From positions 4,159,891-4,223,890 of the forward strand of contig NC_037267.1 of assembly GCF_000002425.4 (NCBI RefSeq): a stretch of DNA of 64,000 nucleotides. The letters run 5' to 3'. The stretch is from Physcomitrium patens (Eukaryota > Streptophyta > Bryopsida > Funariales > Funariaceae). Position numbers and translations under genes: made by a program. The stretch's first letter is position 1. Each line of letters starts with the position of its first letter. Of the stretch, positions 26,550 to 37,131 are shown piece by piece. A model generated the notes under the pieces. It saw only the letters and a program-made list of their open reading frames with translations. It did not search any database and was not told the origin of the DNA.

Positions 26550-27269
26550 TGTTACCTTATAGCACTAATAATTATATTTGTGTAGAAGTGCGAGATCGAG
26601 AATCATGGTGAGTTAGCGTGCTATTTAATTTTTGCTTTCTTTTATATGGCATTCTTTCTTGTTTGTTCAATTGTGGTAAAGGTGGCAAAAAATTCTTAAG
26701 GAATATTATAAATTGGGCGGCAATGATTGGATGTTGGTGGCTTTGTAATGGCATGTAGATATCCTCTGAAATTATCACTTCAATACCATAGAAAAAAAGT
26801 CATGACTAATTCAATTGCATTCTAATTTCTATGACTTTTTTAAAGATGTATATAGTAGAATTTTGCACCTTAAATATTAAAGTGGTGAAGAGTGAGTTGA
26901 ATTCTCTATCATTGAAGCAAAAAACAAAAAAGAAGCACTTAGGATGAAAAAATTGGTAGCTAAGTAGATTGTCCAACAATTATATTTGTAGTACTTAAGA
27001 AATAAAGAATTAATAAGAAGCAAATTTAATTCAAAGTATCATGTATTGAAGATTTCTTTCTTCTTATTAATATATCATGTGATTATTTTTGGGTGTTGAC
27101 GAACTCATATTTTAATATATTATTTTTAATATATTATGTTTGATATCATATTCAATATATCATGTGATTATCTTTGGGTGTTGACGAACTCATAGATTCT
27201 CAATGTTGAGCTACTATCAGTATAGTGTCCAATTTTTATCATAATAAATATAAGCTTGACAAAGTAGAA
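26550..27269. other. Flank of the mitochondrial insertion; direct duplication at 27063-27202
   Basis: No gene recognised. A block containing 'atatcatgtgattat.tttgggtgttgacgaactcata' occurs twice (around 27064-27103 and 27154-27194), separated by AT-rich filler with several 'atattatttttaatatatta'-like segments. Confidence 0.55.
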
Positions 27270-27449
27270 GAAAGTCAATGATAAGACAAACATCCTATTG
27301 TTTAAAATGTTGCTCTGAATCTAGTGGATCATCTTCATGGAAGAGATAAAGGATGCATGAAAGGAAGTAGACCTTCAGTATCACCTTGGAAAAAGCCCGC
27401 CAAAGGTAGATTTAAAACAATAGTAAGAACAAAAAAATTAGTTTATAAA
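27270..27449 (+). pseudogene. rpl2: Mitochondrial ribosomal protein L2 C-terminus (NUMT)
   Basis: The frame from 27309 reads VALNLVDHLHGRDKGCMKGS, then RPSVSPWKKPAKGRFKTIVR. The conserved C-terminus of L2 proteins reads MNPVDHPHGGGEG, then SPWGKPTKG in this family. Only this end of the gene is visible. It is followed directly by rps19, as in plant mitochondrial genomes. It is nonfunctional, being only a fragment in nuclear DNA. Confidence 0.8.
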
Positions 27450-27747
27450 ATGATCGGTATGAAAATGCTATTTTATGGATGCTTGCTTGTTTAAGCAAAA
27501 AAAGATCAGATGGAAAATTTGATCATATAGATCTTATATTTTGCCTCAATTTGTTGGTTGCTATGCACAAATTTATAATGGAAAAGAGTCTGTTGGTTTA
27601 AAAATTAGTGAAGAAATGATTGGTTATAAATTTAGAAAGTTTGCTTCTATGCAAAAACCTTCTTCCTCTGGGAAGAAAGCTTTGACCTCAAAAACAAAAA
27701 TAAGACAAAAAAAAAAGTACAATAGTGAATTATGGCACAAAAAATAA
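27450..27747 (+). pseudogene. rps19: Mitochondrial ribosomal protein S19 (NUMT)
   Basis: ATG at 27450 fits the rps19 start, then a small deletion shifts the frame. From about 27473 the protein continues DACLFKQKKIRWKI, a stop at 27517 region, then LPQFVGCYAQIYNGKE, VGLKISEEMIGYKF and SSGKKALTSKTKIRQKKK to the stop at 27747. This covers the whole S19 family. The last codons overlap the rps3 start, the overlap seen in mitochondrial operons. One frameshift and one internal stop mark it as a pseudogene. Confidence 0.9.
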
Positions 27748-29360
27748 ATCCGATTTCAATGAGATTGAATCTGAATTGTAGTTCAGATTCAATCTAATTT
27801 AGTGATTATTATTATGAAATTTTTTTATATCAAGATGTAAATTTTAGAGATTACTTTGATTTAATACGTCCACCTATGGAAAAAATGTTTGGCTTTTATC
27901 TTGGTAAGTTTATTATTCAATATTTTCCTAAAAGGACATTCATTTGTGTATTTTTTTTAGATCAACTTAGTCGGTCAAGATACATAGGCCTTAGGGCAAC
28001 ACAATTGGTCGAGTTGATTAGGCATATTGATGATACTACAGAGATACAACAAAATGAAGTCAAGAGTTGGTGCTATGGATATGATGATAGGTTACCATTA
28101 ATGCACAAAATTGATCAATTACTTTGAATTAGCATTTAGATGGCTTCCAAAAACTCTACTTCTTTGAAGAACAATGTTCTTTTGGAGAGTGATGAGAGAA
28201 AAATATCAAAAAAAAGCTATGTGTTTTCTCGTTTTGGCTCTTTGCACCAAATTAGTGACGTATTTTGACAGACCATTTTTGTAGCTATGTGTACTTCCTT
28301 AAATCATTTGGTCATGCAATACTTCTTTCATTCAAAGAACCGAATTCAATTTGATCCTATTGTTAACATAGTTTTCAATTTGGCGACATAAAACAGATAT
28401 ATGCTAAAAGAAGCAAAAAAGAAAGAGGATAGCTTAGAAAAAAGAATGCACTCTATTGTCTTAAATAAAAGCATTTGTTTGAAAAAAGAAGGCTTAACTT
28501 ATATGGAAAAAATTGTGCAAGGCTCCTATGTCAAAGCCTTATGAGGTTCTACCCACTTTATTTGCCAAGCAAAAAAAGTGAACTTTGCAAGAAAAAATAG
28601 ACCCAAAATTTCTTCAAACATCCAAACGGCTTATTTAGTTTTACTTTCCTCTGAAGCTAGTAATTCTAGAAGGATAAAGATGTATAGCACAAAAGAGCTT
28701 TTAGCTCTATGCACAACACTCCCTAGCTTTGCTCAAGCACAAATATTCCCACACTAGAATGCCCTCTACTGCTTGTACAAATAAAACATTTTAAGGCTTC
28801 ATTTTCAAATCCATCGCAAGCAAGGCATGCCATTAGCTAATAATTACATAATAAAAAGTACAAAGCCAATTCATCAATCCTAATCTATATTGAATGTTAG
28901 TGCTCTCTTTATTTTAAGAGATGCTAAATGGAAGAAAGTTCACTCTTTATTCAATTGTTATTATTATTAAAAAAAATACAATTTTTCTTATCTAATAAAA
29001 AAAACTAATATCTTAATTAGGCCAGTCAAAATAGCTTCTATTTATCAAAGTACTTCTCTAATTGCTCAAGAGATATCTTGGAAATTAAAAAAAAAAAAAA
29101 AAAAAAAAAAATCATTTTGACAAATTTGTAGATCTACATTTTAATAAATTGAAAAATACCAATATGTTAAGGGAATCTATATTTGTTATTTATGCCATTT
29201 AAATGGCACATAAATTACTGAAACTAAATACAAAAAGTATGGTAAAACTTCTTTACATGTATTTTTTAATCAAATTGATTATGCAAAAGTACAAGCATCT
29301 ACTCTTTATAGAATTTAGGTATCAAAGTATGGATTTAATATTTTTAATATAAAAAAGGGA
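27733..29360 (+). pseudogene. rps3: Mitochondrial ribosomal protein S3 (NUMT)
   Basis: It begins MAQKINPISMRLNLN at 27733 and runs into FSDYYYEIFLYQDVNFRDYF, then IRPPMEKMFGFYLGKFIIQY and PKRTFICVFF. Later pieces are VMQYFFHSKNRIQFDPI (about 28310), YQSTSLIAQEISWKLK (about 29045) and YAKVQAS near the C-terminus (about 29280). Stops and shifts interrupt it. The first ~130 codons run without the group II intron that many vascular plants have near codon 25. A poly-A run at 29085-29111 sits inside the gene. Confidence 0.85.
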
Positions 29361-29366
29361 CAAGTT

Positions 29367-29775
29367 GTACTATATCCAAAACATATAAAATTTTGTAAGT
29401 ATCAAAAAGGCAGATTTAAGGGTTGTAAAGCAAACGGTACACAACTTTGTTTTGGAAAATATGGCATAAAAAGTTGTGAAGCTGGTCGTATCTCATATTA
29501 AGCAATTGAAGTAGCACGTTGTTCTATAAACAAAGAATTTTGAAAAAATGGTCAGATATAAGTAAGAATTTTTGTAGATATTCCTATTACCAGTAAATCC
29601 ACTGAAGTTAGAATGAAAAAAAGGAAAAGAAAATTCTACAAGTTGGATTGCTTATGTGGTAGAGGGACAAATCTTATTTGAAATGGATGGTGTGAGTTTG
29701 TCAAATAGGTAATAAGCTGCCACATTAACAGCACACAAACTATGTTTGTCAACTAAGTTTTTTCAATGGTTTTAA
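29367..29775 (+). pseudogene. rpl16: Mitochondrial ribosomal protein L16 (NUMT)
   Basis: Reads LYPKHIKFCKYQKGRFKGCK, then GTQLCFGKYGIKSCEAGRIS, a stop, AIEVARCSINKEF, a stop, KNGQI, a stop, VRIFVDIPITSKSTEVRM, and after shifts AATLTAHKLCLSTKFFQWF with a final TAA at 29773. This spans the entire L16 family. Three early stops lie where the functional protein has Gln, Arg and Trp, which fits C-to-T and G-to-A change. It follows rps3 directly, as in mitochondria. Confidence 0.9.
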
Positions 29776-29977
29776 TTGATTAGTAAATAGCAAGGCCAAA
29801 AGGCGTGGAGCTAAGCAATTTTTTTTTGTAAAGACTAGGAATCTTTGGAAACTTATGGCTATTATCGGCTTAAAAACAAATAAGTAATCAAGACGGTAGA
29901 AGTGTTGAAACCATAAAGCAAGTAAGAAATTTATTATTATAAATAATTCATGGTCTTTGATTCTATATAGTCCAAAA

Positions 29978-30014
<37 letters not shown>

Positions 30015-30627
30015 AAAAAAAGTAATAAATATCTATATATTACTCTTTACTATGCTTTTTGGAATGAAAGAAGGGTACAACTTACAATTTATTTGTAATG
30101 CAAATAAATTATTTTTAGCCTGTAAAATAGAATAAAATGCCTTAAAGCCAAAGGCCTCAAGTCTAAAATGATTATTTTGTTTGTAGCCTAGAAGGTGAAT
30201 CATGTAATAGATTAAATTACATAGCGAAGTTTTGTCCTACACAGCTCTTATTTTCATGGGCATTGCTAGGCCCGGCTCTTCATTAAGTGGCTAAATAAAA
30301 AAGAAAATAATTTTTTTTTCTAAGCTTTCTCCGAATGAATATTATGAAGAGCATGGCGTTGAGGTCAAAGATTTTATGTAAAGAACTAAGGATTTTGGGC
30401 TAAAATAAAATAAATTATTTATTACAAAAAGTAAAAAACCATTTTTTCTTGGGTTACAAAGCTAATCTAAAGCTTGCTACTACGTCCTTTTATGCTTTTC
30501 TTTTTATTATGTAAAAAGAACACATAACACCCACTATTTCTAAATCAAATAAAGTACAGTGCTTATATTCATTTTTATCTAAAATTAAAAAAGAAAAAAC
30601 AAAACAAAAAAAAATAGCCAACTTAAG
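29776..30627 (+). pseudogene. NUMT spacer between rpl16 and rpl5 relics
   Basis: No coding sequence recognised. It lies between two collinear mitochondrial relics, so it is probably mitochondrial spacer plus later insertions. It contains a poly-A run at about 29980-30011. Slightly GC-richer spots (30245-30280) could retain original mitochondrial sequence. Confidence 0.45.
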
Positions 30628-30835
30628 TTCACTCCAAATAGACTCTATTTTCATTACAAAAATTTATTACATCAAGATTTGTTGTTAAAATTGAATTATT
30701 CCAACATTATGGAAGTTTTTAGATTATATAAAATAATAATCATTCCAAAGATACCTTCTAATTTAATAAAAAAACAAGGTCCTTTAAGATGAAGGATATT
30801 GAAACCACAAGCTACGCCTTAAGTTCCACAAAATC
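30628..30835 (+). pseudogene. rpl5: Mitochondrial ribosomal protein L5 N-terminus (NUMT)
   Basis: Reads [20 protein letters not shown], then [20 protein letters not shown] and NLIKKQGPL. This matches the beginning of plant mitochondrial L5 (LNYANIMEVPRLCKIIV form). The central and C-terminal parts are not visible after about 30835, so the gene is truncated. Confidence 0.8.
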
Positions 30836-31743
30836 TTGCTGGGTGTAAACCATTACTGTATCACAATCCTACCTAACCTACAAAATGTAGTTACTCTTTG
30901 CCTACCAAGGTGCACAAGTTGATGGTGTAGAACAACTCCATTGTTAGAATTATACATGATTTTAATCAAATTATGCATAAATCTCATCCATCGTAATAAG
31001 CAAACAAGGAAGTAATGTTTCCTGTAGTATGCTTAAATGAGCGTACAAGAAAATATGTATCTGCTTGTATTTATTAATAAAATAGAAAATATACTCTATC
31101 ACCTCCATCACTTCAATGAGCTTTTTCAACACAAGAACTTTCAAATACGTAATGATTAAATCTTGTGAAATAAGAGTTTTACACCCAAGCAAAGGCCAGA
31201 GTTCATATTAGAAGGATCGCAAAATGCTTATAAATAAAATATCTCCAGAGTCTACCACAGGTGTTATTACTGGCGTGTAGTCTATAAAGAGAGTGAGTAT
31301 ACAATAGATAACTGGTGAATCTATACCTTGGTCAAAAGGTCGCAGCTGGCATGCTTTTAACATTTAATCTTTGCATGCCACTTACTATTAGCAAATCATG
31401 CAAATACTAGATTTGAAGATGAATTATGAATGCCTTGAAAACATCCATAAATACCCAACAATGGTACCTCTACTAATCAACTAGAGTTGTATGAAGTAGA
31501 AGCTTTCATGTATAGTTCTCAGGGCCTACCTATCTTAATTATTCAAAAAAATAAAAAGAGAATAAAAGGCTTGTTTTTGTTAGTATCAAGGTGTCTACTA
31601 TTTTTGTTTTATGTCTCTTTCAAGAATTTTTTATTATTTTATACACTACAAGTTTTCTATTAACAAATTTTATAAAGAAGCAAATAAAAGGTTGAGAATT
31701 ATTTTAAAATATCATTTTTTTGGAATAGATTTAATAAAATAAA
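30836..31743. other. Unassigned segment inside the NUMT; rps14 and the rpl5 tail not found
   Basis: In bryophyte mitochondria this interval should hold the rest of rpl5 and rps14. I could not read either on either strand. It contains no recognisable gene and may be a later insertion, or mitochondrial sequence decayed past recognition. Confidence 0.4.
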
Positions 31744-32212
31744 ATGAAAAAAATCTTTGAACCAGAATCTCTAATTTCTTCATCAACAACTCGTTTAGGG
31801 CTTAGTATTTAATAAAGAATCTTATCGACTTCAAAGTGGGCTTTGATATGTGATCATGAAGTACGAAAAACCAATGGCAAGATTCTATGCCAAGTTTATA
31901 AAAAAAATTAAGTCAAGTTTATGGAAGCCAAATTATTTTGTTTTTTAGAAATAATTGGAGTTGGATACAAAGCTAATACTAATCCACAATGCTCTATTTT
32001 ATATCTAAAATTAAGCTTTAGTCATGAGATTTGACTTCAAGTTATGTCTGCAGTTCATGTTTTTTGCTTCAAGCCTAATCTTATTTGTTGTACTAGAATA
32101 GATCATCAAAAAGTAACTCAATTTGCTGCCAGCATCAAAAGTTGTAAACCTCCTGAAGTTTTATAAAGGAAAAGGTATAAAATATCAAAGAAAAATTCTA
32201 CATAAGAAATAA
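31744..32212 (+). pseudogene. rpl6: Mitochondrial ribosomal protein L6 (NUMT)
   Basis: ATG at 31744 opens MKKIFEPESLISSSTTRLGL, then stops, then CDHEVRKTNGKILCQVYKKN and FMEAKLFCFLEIIGVGYKAN. The conserved core continues CSILYLKLSFSHEI, VFCFKPNLICCTRIDHQKVT and QFAASIKSCKPPEV. The last line is the L6 C-terminal signature. Stops at several codons make it a pseudogene. It ends in a poly-A expansion just before rps13. Confidence 0.9.
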
Positions 32213-32241
32213 GGAAGAAAAAAAAAAAAAAAAAAAAAAAA

Positions 32242-32610
32242 ATGTCATATATTTTAAGAACTAATTTAGTGCTGAATGAATAAGTAGAAATTGCTTTAAC
32301 TCGAATCTTTGAACTTGGCCCTAAAAAAGCAATTTAAGTTTGTAATCAATTAGGTCTAAATGATAATATTAAAGTTAATAAATTAACTAAGTATCAAATT
32401 GACCGAATTATCAAAATAATAAGTCAAAATTACTTTGTTGATTTGGAATTAGTGAAAGTAATTCAGAGGGATATTAAACAATTGATGAGTATTGGTTGTT
32501 ATTGCGGTTTTTGCCATAATGCAGGATTGCCCTTATGTAGTCAACGAACTCATACTAATGCTAAGACTTATCACAAAGTCAGAAATGTTTCGATCAATCA
32601 ACAAAGTTGA
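32242..32610 (+). pseudogene. rps13: Mitochondrial ribosomal protein S13 (NUMT), full length, two nonsense codons
   Basis: The 123-codon frame from ATG 32242 to TGA 32610 has no frameshift. It reads MSYILRTNLVLNE, stop, VEIALTRIFELGPKKAI, stop, VCNQLGLNDNIKVNKLTKYQ, later IQRDIKQLMSIGCYCGF and HNAGLPLCSQRTHTNAKT. Both stops are TAA where the family has Gln (CAA), so each needs just one C-to-T change. Several Arg-to-Cys changes fit the same process. It is the best-preserved relic of the insertion. Confidence 0.92.
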
Positions 32611-33060
32611 TTGATGCCACAGGCTATAAGTTTTTTCATTATTCACAATAAATGATGAAGGCACAAAGCAATGTCCAATGAAATTGAAATTCAATAACAC
32701 ATTTTGTTATTGGCTTTTCCTCTGCAAAAACATCATCAATTCGTAAGGCTGACTCCTATTGGTTGCCATATAGGCACAACAACTCAAAGGGTACAATAAA
32801 TATGTATATATATATATATATATTAGTCATTGCATATTCTTTCTCCATTCTTGCATTGTAACTGTTGAAAGGCGGGGTGGGCTCGGATAATAGAATCTCT
32901 CATCCAAAAAACCAAAAGTTGGGACATTTTTTTTTGTTTAATAGATTATTTTGTACAAACTTTTTTTACAAAATTGATTTTTAATTAGTAAACAGATAAG
33001 ATGATTTTTTAAATTGATTTTTAATTTGTAAAAAAACCCAATCGATGATATCAAACAAAA
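32611..33060. other. NUMT downstream flank
   Basis: Near 32700-32800 a short plus frame reads LLLAFPLQKHHQFVRLTPIG, which has an organellar look but which I could not assign. rps11, expected next in the mitochondrial order, was not recognised. A (TA)n run lies at 32807-32822. Confidence 0.35.
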
Positions 33061-33282
33061 TCTAAAATTCAAGAAAAAAATCTAAGGCCTCAACAATGAT
33101 CAAATAACTGGGTGGTCTTCCCGCCCTGGTATAGAACACTACCGATGGTTGAAAGGCCCTATCAATCATCTTCGAAGAGAACAGAGATCAGAGTATGTGG
33201 CGAATACAATTCGTCGCATCATAGATTTCCTCAACATATGATGACTGCTCTTCATGGAACTCGTCCCTAGAAGGGAGGGTAA
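33061..33282 (+). mobile_element. 3' internal end of an LTR retrotransposon with polypurine tract
   Basis: GC-richer than its surroundings and immediately left of a TGTCACGG LTR start. It ends in AGAAGGGAGGG, the form and place of a polypurine tract that primes plus-strand synthesis. No coding domain remains. Confidence 0.5.
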
Positions 33283-33843
33283 TGTCACGGCCATAATCAT
33301 GTAAGCTAATAATTACATATAGAAATAGGTAGAAGTAAGTAAAAGTAGATAAAAATAAGTTAATTCTATAATATTTAATATAGAAGCTTCCTAAAAACTT
33401 CTTAGACGCTGCTTTGACTTCATAGGTATCTTTAATTGACTTTTTGGATTAGAAACGTGGTCAACAAGTTGGCCATGTGCCACACATGTTGTTAGCTTGA
33501 AGATCAAGCTAACTATGTGGCCCACACGTAGAAAAACTTGCCTTGTAAGTCAAGGCATGTGTCCTACAAAGTCAACACATATTAGAGGTCCTATAGAACG
33601 TCGCCACGTAGCCCCTAGATAGATAGTATATATAGAGACAAGAGTGAAGGCTTCTTCACTCTTGTTAACTCCTTTCTTGCTTCTAGTCTAGTTTCAAGGG
33701 TCTTTAGTTTTCTTGTCTTTTGGCAATAGCCATTTCAGTTTCTCTTTCAATATATATACTTGTTTATATATATTTTGTTACCTCTCTTTGAGTGAAGGCT
33801 TACTTGTCTGAATTGTTTTTTCATCGAGTTCTTGTCCTTGACA
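33283..33843 (+). mobile_element. LTR (~561 bp) of a retrotransposon
   Basis: It begins TGTCACGGCC and ends CCTTGACA, giving TGTCA...TGACA terminal inverted repeats. A TATA-rich box (33628-33642) precedes a leader-like segment, as in LTR promoters. A decayed inverted relative lies at 23548-24047. The element left of it is reduced to a short 3' end, and nothing recognisable as internal follows on the right, so it is a remnant 3' LTR. Confidence 0.65.
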
Positions 33844-34438
33844 CAGGGTCAAAATCAGACCTCTAGCTATTAAAATGATGACCTAGGGCAAAACAGAGTT
33901 TCATTTGAAGATGAATGATTAAGATTTGAGAGCTAGCTTGGAGCTTATTTTAGAGACATAAGATTGGTTTTTGTAGGATTTGTTTGGACTTGACGATTGT
34001 TATTCAAAGTTAGGATTTATATTCAAAACTTGGGATTTATGCAATACAATTAGGACTAGCATTCTTAGCTAGTTCATAAAATTGGTATTACATCTACAAT
34101 TCAAAATTTGAGAGTGCTTGGTTAATTAGGTGTGATAAGTGTATGTAAAATTTTATAATAATCCAATAGTGTAATTGAGAGATATCTAGATTTTGGTACA
34201 AAAAGATATTAGAAGTTAGTAGTTTGGTATTGAATAGGATTTTTATGTGATCTCATAAAAATTTGTTGTTGAAAAAAATACTATTCAATAATTTGATTCA
34301 ATTTGTTGTTGAAAAAATACTTCTTTTGCCAATTATAGTCATAATATATAATTTGATAATATTAAAATTTAAAAATATTTATTTATATAATAAAATATTA
34401 ATAATAAAATCATAGCATTTCATAATAAGCATTCAATC

Positions 34439-34475
<37 letters not shown>

Positions 34476-34624
34476 AATTTTATCTGAAATTATTAATAAT
34501 ATATTCTTATTATTAAGTAATGTTTAGATTAATGGGTCTTATAAAAATATGTATATTAATTAATTCAATAATTTAAAATCTAGTAAATAAATTAATTTAA
34601 CTATAATGTTGATATTATTGAAGA

Positions 34625-34656
<32 letters not shown>

Positions 34657-35001
34657 TAGTAATTTAATTTTTATAAGTTAAGTATAAAATCTAAGATAAA
34701 AATATCTTGAATTTATTAGAATGGAAAAAGTAAATCAAAATTTCTTAAGCATTTTAGCATATATTCTATTATTGAACACAAGTTGAAGTCATCCAAAAAA
34801 ATTACTCTTTTCATCAACAACAATCATGTAAACTATATACCACTAATTAATAAAATTTACAAAATGATATTACCAAAAAATAAACCAAGGCCATCTTCAC
34901 TATTATTAAAGTCAAATTTTACTTTAAAAGTCTAATATCTTTGTATTTGAGAAAAAATATTATATATATTTTTTTTCTATCTTAGAAATATAGATATATG
35001 A

Positions 35002-35032
<31 letters not shown>

Positions 35033-35800
35033 ATTTTTTAATATGATAAGAAATTATTTATATGTATATAGATAGATAAATATATATTCATATAATGTCA
35101 ACTATGTCAACTTTTTTGAAGAATTTAAATAATATATAATATTATTTTCAAGTAATTTAATATATGTTATATGTTATATTGATGCATTAAAGAAAAATAT
35201 AATACACAAGTAAGAAAATTAAAAGTGTATATTGGATAGTAAAATCAAAATCAGAATGATTATTTATTGTATTTTGAATTGTATTAATAATTATTGACTG
35301 AATTATTAATAATTATAATATTTTGTTTTGCAGTTGAAGTATGTATATATAATCTTATGTTTAAAATATTTTATTGTTGTATAGCATTAAATTTTTACAC
35401 TATCATGTTTTTATTATATATTTTTTCGTTTTATTATACAAGTTCTATTATAAGTTTATGTTTTTTTTATGTCTTGTGTTTATTTCATTATTTAATTCTC
35501 TTTGATTTTATGACAATGTCAATCTAATAAACATAAAATTAAAAATAGAAAAATAAAATAAAAATTGAAATAAAACTTAAAGATTTTTTTATTTTAAAAT
35601 TAAAAATTTAAGAGACATATACAACCATGTTTGTTATTTTGTTTTTGTTTTGTTATTTTGTCATTTTGTTTTATCTGGGCATGTGACTACTTGGATACTC
35701 ATATGATGTTCAAAGCATTCCCATTACAATTGGTTAGATTGAGATAGTAGGTAACACCATTTAATCATTTTTAAAGAAACATTACATAACTGTTAAAGAG

Positions 35801-35840
<40 letters not shown>

Positions 35841-35971
35841 GTTTGTGAAATATGAAGTTGCTCTTATGATGAGATCAATGACAATCAACAAAGAATCACA
35901 ATTTTTTAAAAATTAAATACAAGTAGACTGATTTGAATATGATGTTTGGCCCAATAACATCCCAAGTTTCA

Positions 35972-36007
<36 letters not shown>

Positions 36008-36040
36008 TTATTTTATTTTATGTATGCATGTTTTTTCATT
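33844..36040. other. AT-rich DNA with many (TA)n tracts
   Basis: No gene recognised. Microsatellites lie at 34441-34473, 34626-34658, 35012-35031, 35805-35837 and 35976-36003. The 77-codon frame at 35294-35527 is Phe/Tyr/Ile-rich noise from AT-rich sequence. Confidence 0.5.
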
Positions 36041-37131
36041 TAGTGATTCATCCAATCAATTCCTATCAAAAGGTGAAAAATGCTAAGTAGCCACATATTC
36101 AACAGCCTACAGAACACCCACACAACAAATGCTTGCAATCATACACAGATTGTGCATCCAAAGAAGTAACTTATTTGACATAGAAACAGGTGCTAGTTGT
36201 GGAGCTCATAGCCTGGTGAAAATGGTCTCCACACCATCTCATCAAACAGGGGTTTTCCTAATGGTTGTCTGGGTGGCAAGTCCAAATCCATAACTCATGT
36301 ACAGCTTCAAATTCAACCTTTTTCAACACCATGTTGCAAGACAAAAGAAGGTGTACTGAAAAAGAGAGCAGAGCAGTGCCAAGCTGACCAAATGGCACTG
36401 AGGCACCTGAGATGCACAACTCTACAGGCATCACAACTCAAAAGCTACTCTTGAACCACTGCCTAAGTATACTACTCAAGACCGCCAAAGCACCATGGAA
36501 GAAACCCTAAGAGAGCTTCCGGCAGTGGTCCCAGTGAGAATGACGCAGTGCCCACTGGACAGGCGAACCGCCGATCCGTTCGATGGTAGCTGCTTTTATG
36601 GACGAAAATTTTCGACGAACGACCGTTCTGGCTCCGCCTGCACATGCGTCCTCATAACGGCACAAACTAACAGCTTCACGCGACCCCTCACGTCGGTTCC
36701 TGACTAGTCAGTTCTGGACGTGCGTCCGTATCGTTGACGACGTTCGTTCAGATGGGAGAGAGATCGTTCGTCTACGGCGAGGAAATAGGACACGGAGAGG
36801 GGCGTTCGTTGAAACCGGAGCCAGCGCATTGGCCTCAGCGGGCCACTCTGCATGTCTGGGGCATCGATTTGCACGCAGCCATCGCGTCTGTACAGTGAAG
36901 TTGTGAAGTCCTGGTGTCGCAGATCTGGTTATAGGCGATCGATGTTTGTCTACCCTGCCCTCCCCCGGTCAGTAAATAAGTTTCTTAAGTTCCGCCGGTT
37001 TATTGGTGACGGAATGCAATGGAGTCGCAGTAATCTCGGAGTAGGACCTTGAGAGCGATTTGAGCTGTTGAGCCTCGGGGTGGTCCCGTGCGGCTGCTGC
37101 TTGTCCTTACGATATCCTTTGTATCTGAGTG
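36041..37131 (+). promoter_or_regulatory. Probable XTH promoter and 5' leader region
   Basis: GC rises from about 36040 and CpG becomes frequent from 36490. Four CGTTCG(T)-type motifs or their reverse complements lie between 36610 and 36815. A candidate splice donor (GAGTG|GTAAGTCG) at 37132 would make the sequence before it a noncoding first exon of XTH. The ~70-codon frames here (for example 36495-36707) show no homology that I recognise. Transcript start not determinable by eye. Confidence 0.4.

Noticed and set aside
27541-28127. Open frames at 27541-27747 and 27876-28127 as functional nuclear rps19 and rps3 genes
   Set aside because: Both are parts of longer mitochondrial genes broken by stops and shifts, without a transit peptide or added exon structure in front.
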